From positions 1 through 35,747 of the forward strand of contig WFWZ01000121.1 of the NCBI GenBank assembly GCA_015490875.1: 35,747 bases of DNA, in the 5' to 3' direction. The notes under the pieces were generated by a model that saw only the letters and a list, made by a program, of their open reading frames with translations, made no database searches and was not told the origin of the DNA. Positions 10,001 through 18,208 of the stretch are shown piece after piece. The first letter of the stretch is position 1; each line of letters begins with the position of its first letter. Source of the stretch: Planctomycetaceae bacterium. Lineage in GTDB: Bacteria > Planctomycetota > Planctomycetia > Pirellulales > Pirellulaceae. Made by a program: the position numbers and the translations under genes.

Positions 10001-10607
10001 TCTCGATCGACCGCTCGGTCACTTCCTGCTGGAGCTTCATTCCGTTGTTCATGATCTCCACGAAGTACCGATCGCCGAAGAGACGGTGGAACCACTGCGC
10101 GATCGCTTCGGCCTCCTCCATCCCCTCTGCTTCGTCCCTCCCGCCTCGAAGCGCACATGCGAACTCGCCGCTGAGGCAGCCACTGAGACAAATCAATCCT
10201 TCGTGGTGATCCGCGAGCAACTCGCGGTCGATGCGGGGCTTGTGATAGAAGCCTTCGAGATAGGCGGCGGATGCGAGCTTCAAGAGGTTGCGGAAACCGG
10301 TGCGGTTCTTCGCTAAGAGCGTGAGATGGTAACTCGATTCCTTTCCTTCGATCACCCGTTTGTCGAAACGGCTGTGCGGAGCCACGTAAGCTTCATAGCC
10401 GATGATCGGGTTGATCCCCGCCGATTTGGCCTTGCGGTAGAACTCGAGCGCTCCATGCAAGTTACCGTGGTCGGTGATCGCCAACGCATTCATGCCGTGC
10501 TGGGTGGTTCGTTCCACGAGCCGGTCGATCGAACTCGCTCCATCCAACAGGCTATAGTGGCTGTGGCAATGCAGATGCACAAAACGCCGCGCTTCCGTGT
10601 CGGTCAT
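7038..10607 (-). CDS. dnaE: DNA polymerase III alpha subunit
   Basis: Catalytic subunit of the replicative DNA polymerase. The product is 1189 residues with the normal DnaE order: PHP domain at the N-terminus (VHLHCHSHYSLLDG, residues 10-23), the polymerase core with catalytic aspartates in PDIDIDF (D417 and D419) and in KMDFLGL (D569), helix-hairpin-helix, and a C-terminal OB fold (GEVLLGGMLAAIKHAHVKK and following). The ATG at 10607 is chosen over the TTG at 10622 because TTGAGGAT places a GAGG ribosome binding site 8-11 nt upstream of this ATG. It matches the DnaE1 type rather than PolC, as there is no inserted exonuclease domain. The genes on each side show no functional link. Confidence 0.96.
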   Translation of the reverse strand: MTDTEARRFVHLHCHSHYSLLDGASSIDRLVERTTQHGMNALAITDHGNLHGALEFYRKAKSAGINPIIGYEAYVAPHSRFDKRVIEGKESSYHLTLLAKNRTGFRNLLKLASAAYLEGFYHKPRIDRELLADHHEGLICLSGCLSGEFACALRGGRDEAEGMEEAEAIAQWFHRLFGDRYFVEIMNNGMKLQQEVTERSIEIARRLGLPLVATCDSHYVDREDAEVQDVLLCINTGKFRADTNRMRMDGQEYYLKSPEEMYAAFSGLEDAVARSQEIADSVDIELELGKRHFPTFPLPEGKSADQLLRELCEKGLKERYAGDETMLPGGELAPQVRERLDRELAVISKLGFSNYFLIVWDFVRQAREQGIPATARGSGVGALVCFALYLSHVCPLKYGLLFERFLDENRLEAPDIDIDFCKEWRSEIIRYVKEKYGEENVAQIGTFGTLQARQAIKDVARVLGLPLSRVTPITAMVPEAPKMTIDKALQISDDLRRAYEENGEVREVIDLARRLEGLARNVGTHAAAVVIADRPLTEYVPLCRVTGKEDIITQWSMGDVEAAGLLKMDFLGLRNLTILRKAVAMIEKTRGEKLDIYRLPLDDPETYALLCRGETKGVFQLESGGIRDLLQKMKPDHFRDIIATNALYRPGPLEGGMVQEYIDVKHGRKQATYLHPILKEILEETHGVMVYQEQVMQILNRLGDIPLAAAYTCIKAISKKKEDLIRKNKDEFLKGATAKGIAKSQAERLWEMIEKFAGYGFNKSHSTAYALVAYQTAYLKTHYSLEFMAALLSGDIPGRNFKTKDSLVEHLDDCRRMGIEVVPPDVNRSDVEFSVADGKIYFGLAAIKACGGKAAEGIVAERKANGPFRDLYDFCERVDSSICNRTAIEMLIKAGACDGWCTNRGRLLAAVSGAIQAGAKAQKDRRAGQRSLFGSLETESAVTAADLPDAPDLGERERLLAEREALGFYLSSHPLAEYESTFREVGCRTTADIADIPDRGEVLLGGMLAAIKHAHVKKVREGSTATKYVNFDLEDRAGSIRCILWPDDYVKYGELVRPDAILVVRGMVDRRGGDEANLIVQELIPLDQLQSRCTRGLRIVIEEKRHDEETLRRLKEILRYYPGRQAVELLIVLEDGARVLLRSEMRVAIGPELRERIDALLGGAGHQLLMARPQGNGTDSRRGREAART

Positions 10608-10738
10608 CGCGTGGATCCTCAATGAAGAGCAAGACAGTGGCAGACCGCTTCACCCGCGCTCAGGTTATCACTGCGGCACGCTGTCAGAAACCGGCCCTTG
10701 ACAAACGAGCGAGAGGGGTTCTCGCGAACGTCCTCGCT

Positions 10739-11413
10739 TCACGCTTCGGGATCGCCGATCTGCCGCAAGTACTCCGACAACCGAGCCTGGAGTTCAATGA
10801 GGCTTTGCCAGCGAGGTAGTTCCAACACGACGGGATCTCGCTGTTCCTCCTCGGGGGCCGTGCGCCCGGAAGCAAGGATCGCGCGCAGGCGAACGTGGAA
10901 ATACTCGAGCATTTCGGCAAGCTGAGCGGCTTGAGCGGGAGAGAGTCGATCGGGCAGCGGTGGCGGCTCGAGAAGATGCATCGAGGGACCAAGCTCTGAA
11001 GCGTCCCAGTTCAGTTCGAACTCGAGCGGCGACGGATCGCTACCCTCGCCAGGATGTTGAGTCGGTGCCTCCGTAGCGCCTCCGGCATTCCGCAGTCGAT
11101 AAAGCCGCTCGGCAATCTGCTCCCGAGACCCAAACAACAATACCGACCGTCCGATGGTGATTAAGTCGCCGTACCGAAGAATGCGCAACTGGACGTCCTC
11201 GCCGTTCACCTTGGTCCCATTCGTGCTCTCCAAATCCGTTAACACGAGATGACCATTGTCCTCTTGGATCTTCACATGGAACCGGCTGACCCGCTCGTCA
11301 TTGAGCTGAATAGTGTTGCCTTCTTCGCGGCCGATGGTGATGGGTGTCCTCAAATTGGGATACGACCGTCCGCGATCGCAGCCGTCCAGCACACGCAACG
11401 TAATCCCATCCAT
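10739..11413 (-). CDS. FHA-domain protein
   Basis: FHA domains bind phosphothreonine peptides, so a role in Ser/Thr-kinase signalling is likely, but the partner is unknown. In the 224-residue product the FHA fold spans about residues 5-98, with the conserved GR (28-29), SRFH (43-46) and the NGT-VNG segment of the phosphopeptide-binding loops. The C-terminal half is acidic and Pro-rich, then helical (about 155-224), and I do not recognise it. The start is ATG 11413: AGGTGG lies 8 nt upstream, and the longer open frame to 11554 adds only a low-complexity leader that overlaps promoter-like sequence. No membrane segment or signal peptide. Confidence 0.85.
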   Translation of the reverse strand: MDGITLRVLDGCDRGRSYPNLRTPITIGREEGNTIQLNDERVSRFHVKIQEDNGHLVLTDLESTNGTKVNGEDVQLRILRYGDLITIGRSVLLFGSREQIAERLYRLRNAGGATEAPTQHPGEGSDPSPLEFELNWDASELGPSMHLLEPPPLPDRLSPAQAAQLAEMLEYFHVRLRAILASGRTAPEEEQRDPVVLELPRWQSLIELQARLSEYLRQIGDPEA

Positions 11414-11560
11414 TCGATCGTTCCACCTGTTGTGTGAGGAAGAGATACGTCCGCCGCCGTTCCGCCCCCCAGCCCTCGCGTTGCTGCCGCCCACCGGGCA
11501 ACCAACTATTATAACGCTCTTCCCCGAGCCCCGGTTGCTCCCGTCACCAGACACCCCGAG

Positions 11561-11591
11561 ATTATACGGACGTGTCCCGAGGTCACGTCAA
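11561..11591 (-). promoter_or_regulatory. Candidate sigma-70-type promoter for the FHA gene
   Basis: On the minus strand TTGACG (11591-11586) precedes a perfect TATAAT (11566-11561) with a 19-bp spacer, slightly long. The -35 overlaps the mtaB stop codon. A second TATAAT lies at 11513-11508 without a good -35. The predicted 5' untranslated region is about 140 nt. Confidence 0.45.
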
Positions 11592-12895
11592 GGGACGGGA
11601 CGCATGTCGATCTCCGCGCGGCTACCTGTTTCGCCTCTCAGTCCGCAAGCATCCCGATCCCGCACGGTGACCGGTACGAGCGATCCCATCGGGGCGGCCT
11701 CCTCGCTCACCACGACCGGCGCGTATCGGCAGGCGGTTCCCGCCCAGCCGGGGACGGGGTCTTCCACACGGTTTTCGGCAAGCACCTGCAACGTCCGACC
11801 GACGAGCGAATCCCAGTAGGCCCATCGAAGCTCCCGTTCCAACTCCGCCGCTTCCGCCGCCCACTCTTTCTTCAATTCCGGTCGAAGTTGATCAGGCATT
11901 TCGGCGGCCGGCGTGCCGCGCCGAGGACTAAAGGGAAAGATATGCATCTTGGCAAAGCCGACGTCGCGAGCGACTCGGCAGCTCGCCAGAAAATCCTCGC
12001 GCGTTTCCCCCGGGAAACCGACCATCCAGTCGGTCGTGAGGGCGGGATGATCGAGTCGCTCCTGGAGCAACCGGCAACGGTCCACGAACATCTTCGCACT
12101 CCAGCGGCGGCGCATCCGTCGCAACACCCGGTCCGACCCGCTTTGCATACAGATGTGCACATGAGGACAAATGCGATCGGGGCGGTCCGCCATTACGGCA
12201 ATCAGCTCACGGGTTACCTCCGTCGCCTCGATGCTGGAAAGCCGTATCCGAAAATCGCCCGATAGCTCCACAAGTCGCGCCAGCAAATGTGACAGCCTCA
12301 GCCATTGGGACCTTGGCTTACGCCGATTCGACTCGACCCCGTAATGTCCCAGATGCACGCCGGTGAGAACGATCTCGCGATAGCCCCCAGCCACCAGCCG
12401 CCGCACTTCCCGCTCGATCGACTCCGGATCGCGACTGCTGGGCACCGGGCGCACCAACGGAATGATGCAATAACTGCACCGCAACAAACAGCCGTCCTGG
12501 ACCTTCACGTAAGCTCGGTGCCGATTGCCGAACCCCGAGATTCCATCCGGCACGTCGACAACGCCGATCCGCTGGAGCCAATCGGGAAGCTCCCGCTTGT
12601 CAGTAATGACTTCCGTCACGCCGGGGAGAGTCGCCAATTCTTCGGGAGCCCGCGTCGCATAGCAGCCCATGACGACGATGCGGGCATGGGGGTTCCGCCG
12701 ATGGAGTCGCCGAATCGCCTGGCGGCTCTTCGCATCACCCTCATTCGTGACGGTGCACGTATTGACGACGCACAAATCGGCCGGCTCGCCGTCTGCCGCA
12801 TCGCGATAACCCAGCTTTTGCAGACCCTCTCGCACGAACTGGGTTTCATATTGGTTGACCTTGCATCCCAAGGTCAGCGTCTTCAAAAGCGGCAT
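11588..12895 (-). CDS. mtaB: tRNA t6A37 methylthiotransferase MtaB
   Basis: A radical-SAM enzyme that adds a methylthio group to t6A at position 37 of tRNAs, giving ms2t6A. The product is 435 residues with the three-domain MTTase order. The N-terminal domain binds one iron-sulfur cluster through Cys11 (TLGCKVNQYE), Cys47 (VVNTCTVTNEGD) and Cys78 (VMGCYATR). The radical-SAM domain has C-X3-C-X2-C at 136-140-143 (GCLLRCSYC). A TRAM-like beta domain closes the protein (about 370-432). The GCKVNQYE motif separates MtaB from MiaB (which has GCQMN) and RimO. The ATG at 12895 lies 6 nt after the clpS stop, so the two are probably co-transcribed. Confidence 0.93.
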   Translation of the reverse strand: MPLLKTLTLGCKVNQYETQFVREGLQKLGYRDAADGEPADLCVVNTCTVTNEGDAKSRQAIRRLHRRNPHARIVVMGCYATRAPEELATLPGVTEVITDKRELPDWLQRIGVVDVPDGISGFGNRHRAYVKVQDGCLLRCSYCIIPLVRPVPSSRDPESIEREVRRLVAGGYREIVLTGVHLGHYGVESNRRKPRSQWLRLSHLLARLVELSGDFRIRLSSIEATEVTRELIAVMADRPDRICPHVHICMQSGSDRVLRRMRRRWSAKMFVDRCRLLQERLDHPALTTDWMVGFPGETREDFLASCRVARDVGFAKMHIFPFSPRRGTPAAEMPDQLRPELKKEWAAEAAELERELRWAYWDSLVGRTLQVLAENRVEDPVPGWAGTACRYAPVVVSEEAAPMGSLVPVTVRDRDACGLRGETGSRAEIDMRPVP

Positions 12896-12901
12896 GGGCC
12901 C

Positions 12902-13246
12902 CTACTCGTCTACCGGCTCAATCGTGGCCCACATGGCGCCTTTGCAGTCGGCCACCAACCGATCCGGGCCGAAGGCGTGAATCTGATCCCGTTTCAACTC
13001 GGCATGTTCCCGAGTCGTCGTCAAACAGATGGCTCTCCCCTTGGTATGGACCTCTTCGGCGATTTGCAAGCCTCGCTCGAGCGGGTAACCGAACAGCTTG
13101 CGCATCATGCGGATGACATACTCGAAGGAGTGGTCGTCATCATTCCACAAGATGACGTGGTAGCGAGGCTGCCGCTTGGGGCGGCTCGCGCGCCGAGTCG
13201 TCGTCTGCGTTTCCGTGTCGACCGCCACAGTCTCTTCGCTGCTCAC
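12902..13246 (-). CDS. clpS: ATP-dependent Clp protease adaptor ClpS
   Basis: ClpS binds N-degron substrates and delivers them to ClpA/ClpC-ClpP. The product is 114 residues with an ~25-residue flexible N-terminal tail and the ClpS core: YHVILWNDDDHSFEYVI (substrate pocket), then GLQIAEEVHTKGRAIC and EHAELKRDQIHAFG. The GTG start at 13246 is chosen because AGGAGGAG lies about 8-14 nt upstream; the frame is open to 13315, but that extension carries the ribosome binding site inside it. The pocket reads DDDHSFEYV rather than the enterobacterial DDYTPMEFV, a variant I associate with planctomycete and related ClpS proteins. Head of a clpS-mtaB pair; divergent from serS. Confidence 0.92.
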   Translation of the reverse strand: MSSEETVAVDTETQTTTRRASRPKRQPRYHVILWNDDDHSFEYVIRMMRKLFGYPLERGLQIAEEVHTKGRAICLTTTREHAELKRDQIHAFGPDRLVADCKGAMWATIEPVDE

Positions 13247-13475
13247 AGTTGTGGCTCCTCCTGGAAACTCCCCTAGCCATTCGGCCGATCGTGCCTTGGT
13301 CGATCGGATGACCAACCTCTATATTGTCGGAGCCTTTCGCGAAAAACGCAACAGCTGGTTCCCCGACTCCCCAAGCTGCGGCGGGTGGCTCGGAGCGGGG
13401 GACCACGTTTCCGCCTCGGGATGTGAGACGCCTCCGCCCCGGCTTCTTCCTCGATAGAAAGCACGCCCCCTAGCC

Positions 13476-14762
13476 ATGTTAGATCGCAAGTACATCGTTG
13501 AACACGCCGAAGAAGTCCAGCAGAACTGCCGCCGTCGCGGCGTCGAAGTGGACGTCGCACGCCTGGTGGAACTGGAGCAGCAACGGCGAGCCAAGCTGCA
13601 GGAAGTCCAGGAGCTCAACCGGCGAGCCAACGAGGTATCCAAGTCGATCGGCAAGGCGAAAGATCCGGACGAGCGGGAGGCTCGAAAGGCCGAAGGGCGA
13701 CGGCTTCGGGAAGCCAAGGAGGCGGCTCAGGCCGAACATGATACCCTCGAACAGGAAATCTTGGCGATCCAAGCGCGGATTCCCAACTTGACCCACCCCG
13801 AGGCCCCCGTCGGCGACGAATCGGACAGCCGGGAAATTCGCCGAGGGACCACACCGATTCCCCAGTTCGACTTCCCCGTCCGCGACCATGTGGAACTCGG
13901 CGAGGCACTCGATCTGATCGACTTCGAAGGAGGCGCTCGCGTGGCCGGCCACGGGTTCTACTTCCTCCGGAACGAAGCGGTCCTCCTGGAGTTGGCCCTC
14001 CAGCAATTCGCCGTCAGGCAACTCATCGACGCCGGCTTCACACCCGTCATCACTCCCGATCTCGCCTACCAGGAAATCCTCAACGGCGTGGGATACATCC
14101 CCCGAGGCCCCGAGACGCAGATCTACAGCATCGAAAACTCCAACCTTTCCCTCGTCGCCACCGCCGAAATCACGCTCGGCGGCTGGCAAGCCGGCCAAGT
14201 GCTCGACGCCGACGACCTTCCCATCAAACTGTGCGGCATCAGTCACTGCTTTCGGACGGAAGCGGGGGCCGCCGGCCGCGCCTCACGCGGCCTCTACCGC
14301 GTCCACCAATTCACGAAAGTCGAAATGTTCGCCTTTACGCTGCCCGACCAAAGCGAGGCCATGCACGAGCACTTCTGCCAACTCGAATGCCAACTCTTCG
14401 ACGCACTCGGGATTCCCTACCGGGTGATCGATACGGCAACGGGAGATTTGGGAGGCCCAGCGTACCGCAAGTATGATCTCGAGGCGTGGATGCCCGGCCG
14501 CGGAGACGGAGGAACGTTCGGCGAAGTGACCAGCGCTTCCAACTGCACCGACTACCAGGCCCGGCGCCTCAATATCCGTTTCAAGCGAACCGGCGAAAAG
14601 GGAACTCACTTTGTCCATACGCTCAACGGAACAGCCGTGGCGATCAGCCGTGCCCTCATCGCCATCTTAGAAAACTACCAGCAAGCCGACGGTTCGGTGA
14701 TCGTTCCCGAAGTCCTTCGTCCATGGGTCGGCAAGGAGAGAATTGAGAGGTGTGAGGAGTGA
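13476..14762 (+). CDS. serS: Seryl-tRNA synthetase
   Basis: Class II synthetase that charges tRNA-Ser (and tRNA-Sec) with serine. The product is 428 residues, the usual length. An N-terminal antiparallel coiled-coil arm (about residues 25-105) binds the tRNA long arm. The catalytic core shows ATAEITLGG, motif 2 (SHCFRTEAGAAGRASRGLYR) and motif 3 (LNGTAVAISRALIAILENYQ). ATG at 13476 matches the family N-terminus (MLDRKYIVEHAEEV); I see no strong ribosome binding site. A small membrane protein gene follows after about 15 nt in a purine-rich stretch. Confidence 0.96.
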   Translation: MLDRKYIVEHAEEVQQNCRRRGVEVDVARLVELEQQRRAKLQEVQELNRRANEVSKSIGKAKDPDEREARKAEGRRLREAKEAAQAEHDTLEQEILAIQARIPNLTHPEAPVGDESDSREIRRGTTPIPQFDFPVRDHVELGEALDLIDFEGGARVAGHGFYFLRNEAVLLELALQQFAVRQLIDAGFTPVITPDLAYQEILNGVGYIPRGPETQIYSIENSNLSLVATAEITLGGWQAGQVLDADDLPIKLCGISHCFRTEAGAAGRASRGLYRVHQFTKVEMFAFTLPDQSEAMHEHFCQLECQLFDALGIPYRVIDTATGDLGGPAYRKYDLEAWMPGRGDGGTFGEVTSASNCTDYQARRLNIRFKRTGEKGTHFVHTLNGTAVAISRALIAILENYQQADGSVIVPEVLRPWVGKERIERCEE

Positions 14763-14780
14763 AAGAGTGAGGGGATGGTG

Positions 14781-15209
14781 ATGAGGTTTAACCGGCGGTC
14801 GTGGATATGGACCGGAGTCGTGGCATACATCGGCTTCCTGGCCGCCGCTTTAGGGCTCCTCTTCTGGGCTCGCCATCGTGTCCTCGACCAAACAGACCCC
14901 CAGTGGGCGACCCAACAATGGCAGACGTGGGTCGAAGATGTCGAACGCCAGGCTGAAACGACCGGGCCGGTGAGGCGGAAACCGCCCGAGACGGCCGAAC
15001 CGCCCGCTTTGCTGCTGATGCGTGATCTCTTCGGCGTCTGCGTCGCCGCCGTCCTCGTCTTTAGCACCCTCCTATTTGGATCGTTCTGGTGGTTGCTCGG
15101 CGGTGCCCTTTTTTCCGGTCATGTGCCCGGCAGTGAAGGACACACGCAGGATGCCTCCCCCGCTCGCCCCAGCGGGTCCCAAGGTACTGAGCAGCTCAGT
15201 GAACGATGA
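14781..15209 (+). CDS. Small membrane protein with two predicted helices, unknown function
   Basis: Not recognised. The 142-residue product has two predicted transmembrane helices: about residues 8-30 (SWIWTGVVAYIGFLAAALGL and following) and about 83-108 (DLFGVCVAAVLVFSTLLFGS and following). A charged, Pro-containing loop lies between them and a polar Ser/Gly-rich tail follows. The ATG at 14781 has GAGGGG 6 nt upstream; the in-frame ATG at 14775 is too close to that site. It is probably co-transcribed with serS, although no functional link is evident, and it converges within 28 nt on the ATPase gene. Confidence 0.65.
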   Translation: MRFNRRSWIWTGVVAYIGFLAAALGLLFWARHRVLDQTDPQWATQQWQTWVEDVERQAETTGPVRRKPPETAEPPALLLMRDLFGVCVAAVLVFSTLLFGSFWWLLGGALFSGHVPGSEGHTQDASPARPSGSQGTEQLSER

Positions 15210-15237
15210 GTCTCCTCACGCCACCGTGGCGACGATC

Positions 15238-16734
15238 TTAGCCGGCTCCCACCCCGCGCTCGAAAGCATCTTGTTCGCGGAGGTAAAGGGCAAGCTCCGT
15301 TTCGAAGGTCTGGGGCTGCACGCGCCATACCGGTTCGGACTCAGAATGTGCATTGCAGTGGGCTACAAACATCCGGTAGGCGAACTTGAACAAATGCCTG
15401 GGAACGCGCAGATCATGCAGGGCTTGCAAGAAGCGTGAGAGCTCGATCGACGAATCGAGGAGATCGGTCAGCTTCGGAGGCGGATCGCGGTCGCTGCAAG
15501 CGCAAATGCGCGCGTTGGCCACATCGAGGAGCGCTTCGGGAGTCCACTCGAAGGAGGGAATAAGGTTCTGCTTGTCGAGTCTCGCTCGCTCATAAAACGC
15601 CGTATCCTCGCGGTCAATGAACGGCTTGAGTTCCGCAGGAAGCATCATCTTGATGCCAAGTCCAGGATGCTTGAGGAACTTGTTGTCGAACATGGGCCAG
15701 ACGAGTGCCTTCATCCGCTCGGGCAAGCCGTTGATCCATTCGGGCTCATCGACACGATCGACCAAGACAATCACGCCGTGATATCCCAACCCTTTCAGCA
15801 CTGTTTGAAACTTGATCAACAGCTCATAGCGGTCATCGGTACTGTCTTTGTCCGGGAGCGGCTGGCCGGTGAGATCTCGAGCGGGGATGGCCATTAGGCG
15901 ATCGCGCAGCGTTCCGATCGTGTGCCGCAGAACCCGAGCGCGGCGGCGGATTCCCATGGCGCGCCAGGTTTCCCGGAGCCACCGTACTCCATACCACGAC
16001 CAACCGCCGGCCAAGGCGGCCAACCAGAGATACCAGACCGACGTGAACCAGGAAGATCGCCCCTGCACAAAGAGAGCGATGACCGCGATGAGCCACAAGA
16101 CGCTGGCAAGAATCCCCGTGGCCAGCGGACCCTTGGCTGCCAGGTTGCGATACTTGAGTTTCCTTCGGAGTTTATGCCACCTTGTTGTCACCGGTTGAGC
16201 GGTCGACTGATCGTAGCAGATGGCCAGCAGGAGGAGATCTCGAGCCATGTGGCGGGGCAGTGTTTCCAGACGGTGAGGTGGCACAGCCACGGATTCGAGT
16301 TTCTCACCGGTTACGGCGTCAATCAGCCTCGTCACGCCGAGCGACAAGATCGCGTCGATGTGGTCCCAGAGCCGCCACCGCTGCAGCAGCTTCTCGGGGC
16401 TCCGCCGCTGATATCCCAAAGTCCAACGAAAGCGATCGAGGAATGGGTTGAAGTCATCGTAGGTGATGACGTACACCCGATCATCGGGATGCTCGCGGTT
16501 GAACTGCTCCAGGTGACGGGCGACCTGCAACCGCATGGCCGTCTTCCCCGAGCCTTTCCGGCCGAAGACGATCGCCGTCGACGGTTCCCGAGGGTCTCCG
16601 TAGACTTTGTCCCACGCCGGATGGAAGGTATCGGCAATGCAGCCCTCTTTGAAGACCGGATCGGTCTGAGCGTCTTCCTCGGCGAACGGGTTGCGATGAA
16701 TACCGTGGTGCTGCAGGAATTGCCGGATGTTCAT
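15238..16734 (-). CDS. Membrane-anchored P-loop ATPase (KAP/Sll1717-like architecture)
   Basis: A predicted nucleotide-hydrolysing membrane protein of unknown role. In the 498-residue product, Walker A is GRKGSGKT (about 58-65). Two transmembrane helices follow (about 203-224 and 229-251), then a Walker-B-like strand VIVLVDRVDE (321-330). Transmembrane segments inserted between the Walker motifs are the hallmark of KAP NTPases. The 'NPF...' N-terminus and FGRKGSGKTA also resemble the P-loop ATPases named after Sll1717; I cannot choose between these without a search. The start ATG 16734 (MNIRQFLQHH) is favoured because the open extension to 16848 is low-complexity and lacks methionines; no clear ribosome binding site. 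KAP proteins elsewhere often occur in defence or signalling contexts, but nothing nearby supports that. Confidence 0.7.
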   Translation of the reverse strand: MNIRQFLQHHGIHRNPFAEEDAQTDPVFKEGCIADTFHPAWDKVYGDPREPSTAIVFGRKGSGKTAMRLQVARHLEQFNREHPDDRVYVITYDDFNPFLDRFRWTLGYQRRSPEKLLQRWRLWDHIDAILSLGVTRLIDAVTGEKLESVAVPPHRLETLPRHMARDLLLLAICYDQSTAQPVTTRWHKLRRKLKYRNLAAKGPLATGILASVLWLIAVIALFVQGRSSWFTSVWYLWLAALAGGWSWYGVRWLRETWRAMGIRRRARVLRHTIGTLRDRLMAIPARDLTGQPLPDKDSTDDRYELLIKFQTVLKGLGYHGVIVLVDRVDEPEWINGLPERMKALVWPMFDNKFLKHPGLGIKMMLPAELKPFIDREDTAFYERARLDKQNLIPSFEWTPEALLDVANARICACSDRDPPPKLTDLLDSSIELSRFLQALHDLRVPRHLFKFAYRMFVAHCNAHSESEPVWRVQPQTFETELALYLREQDAFERGVGAG

Positions 16735-16863
16735 ATTGGGATGGTTGTGGCCAGAGGCATGCCCGCGACGGCCCCCGTGACCGCCCTCGGGGCTCCGGAA
16801 AGTATAGCTTGGTGGAACGGTTGATCTCAGGCAGTATTCCTGCTCCAATGCCGGGCGAGGCGA

Positions 16864-16912
16864 CCGGTCGGCGGAGACCGGAGGTGCAGTGCCGAGCGGG
16901 TCGGCGGCCCGC
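16864..16912 (+). promoter_or_regulatory. Two GC-rich hairpins in the ald leader
   Basis: CCGGTC (16864-16869) pairs with GACCGG (16876-16881). GCGGG (16896-16900) pairs with CCCGC (16908-16912). Both contain the shared string GGTCGGCGG across stem and loop. They lie 33-81 nt before the ald start. No T-tract follows, so they are not terminators. A regulatory role is speculative. Confidence 0.35.
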
Positions 16913-16944
16913 AGACTTCTCTGGCTTCTTCAGGAGATCCCGTC

Positions 16945-18057
16945 GTGATCGTAGGCGTGCCGAAAGAGATCAAACGAGACGAATACCGCGTTGCCATCTT
17001 GCCGGTGGGCGTGGAAGAGCTCGTCCAGCGAGGGCATCAAGTGCTGATCCAGCGGGGAGCCGGCATTGGATCGGGAATTCGGGATGAAGACTATGCCCGT
17101 CACGGAGCTGAGATCGTCGACGGCCCCGACCCCATCTTCGCTCAGGCCGATCTCGTGGTCAAAGTCAAAGAACCCCTCGCCGAAGAATGGCCGAAGATCC
17201 GCGCCGGACAAATCCTGTTCACGTATTTCCATTTCGCCTCGAGCCGCGAGTTGACCGACGCGATGCTGCAAAGCGGCGCTGTCTGCGTCGCCTACGAGAC
17301 CCTCGAAGAGAACGGTCGCCTGCCGCTGCTGACACCGATGAGCGAAGTGGCGGGGCGCATGAGCATCCAAGAGGGGGCGAAGTACCTCGAGCGTCCCCAG
17401 ATGGGACGCGGCATCCTGCTCGGAGGCGTCCCCGGCGTGGCTCCCGCCCACATCACGATCCTCGGAGGCGGCGTCGTCGGCGCCAATGCGGCTCGCATTG
17501 CCGCTGGCTTCCAGGCCGACGTCGCCATCCTCGATATCAACATGGACCGCCTGCGGGAACTCGACAACTACATGCCGGCCAATGTCAACGTCCTTTTCAG
17601 CGACCGGCACACGATCCGCGAACAGTTGCAACTCGCCGACCTCGTCGTCGGCGCGGTGCTCATTCCCGGCGCCAAAGCACCTCACCTGATCCGACGAGAT
17701 GACCTGAAGCTGATGAAACCGGGCAGCGTCATTATCGATGTCGCGATCGATCAAGGAGGATCCGTGGAAACGAGTCGGCCAACAACGCATAGCGAACCAA
17801 CGTTCATCGAAGAAGGCGTGGTGCACTATTGCGTCACCAACATGCCCGGTGCGGTCGGGAGGACGAGTACGTTTGCGCTATGCAACGTCACTCTGCCATG
17901 GGTGATCCGATTGGCCGATGTGGGAATCGAAACAGCAGTACGGAAATATCCTCCACTGGCTGCAGCCGTCAACATTTACCGAAACGAAGTCACGAATGCG
18001 GCCGTCGGCGACACGTTCGGCCTGCCACACCGAAGTGTTTTGGAGCTGACCAGCTGA
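16945..18057 (+). CDS. ald: Alanine dehydrogenase
   Basis: Catalyses NAD-dependent reversible conversion of L-alanine to pyruvate and ammonia, in cytosolic nitrogen and carbon metabolism. The product is 370 residues, the standard length. Visible features are the N-terminal [17 protein letters not shown], pyruvate-binding Lys75 (VKVKEP), catalytic His96 (TYFHFA), the dinucleotide-binding loop [12 protein letters not shown] near residue 173, and the signature [16 protein letters not shown]. The GTG start at 16945 is supported by AGGAGAT 8 nt upstream. It is divergent from the ATPase gene. purE begins 151 nt downstream, so co-transcription is uncertain. Confidence 0.96.
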   Translation: MIVGVPKEIKRDEYRVAILPVGVEELVQRGHQVLIQRGAGIGSGIRDEDYARHGAEIVDGPDPIFAQADLVVKVKEPLAEEWPKIRAGQILFTYFHFASSRELTDAMLQSGAVCVAYETLEENGRLPLLTPMSEVAGRMSIQEGAKYLERPQMGRGILLGGVPGVAPAHITILGGGVVGANAARIAAGFQADVAILDINMDRLRELDNYMPANVNVLFSDRHTIREQLQLADLVVGAVLIPGAKAPHLIRRDDLKLMKPGSVIIDVAIDQGGSVETSRPTTHSEPTFIEEGVVHYCVTNMPGAVGRTSTFALCNVTLPWVIRLADVGIETAVRKYPPLAAAVNIYRNEVTNAAVGDTFGLPHRSVLELTS

Positions 18058-18208
18058 GTCGGACGATCGACTGAACCGCCATTGGGAGATGGATGCGGCC
18101 ACCCAGTTCCCTTGCGTGCATTGGTTGCCTACGATCGAGCCCACTTCGACGCGGCGCCGGTGCCGCGACAACGACATGTAGACGCATGCTACAGGAGCCC
18201 TAGAAAAA

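Noticed and set aside
7689-10316. 875-codon open frame on the plus strand opposite dnaE
   Set aside because: It is antisense to an unmistakable dnaE. Its translation has no family motifs, and long antisense frames are expected in GC-rich coding DNA.
12305-13276. 323-codon plus-strand frame across mtaB and clpS
   Set aside because: Antisense shadow of two well-supported genes, with no recognisable domain.
15922-16824. 300-codon plus-strand frame opposite the P-loop ATPase
   Set aside because: Its mate on the minus strand has Walker motifs and transmembrane helices; this frame has neither.
16930-17826. 298-codon minus-strand frame opposite ald
   Set aside because: Antisense to alanine dehydrogenase with all catalytic residues; no independent support.
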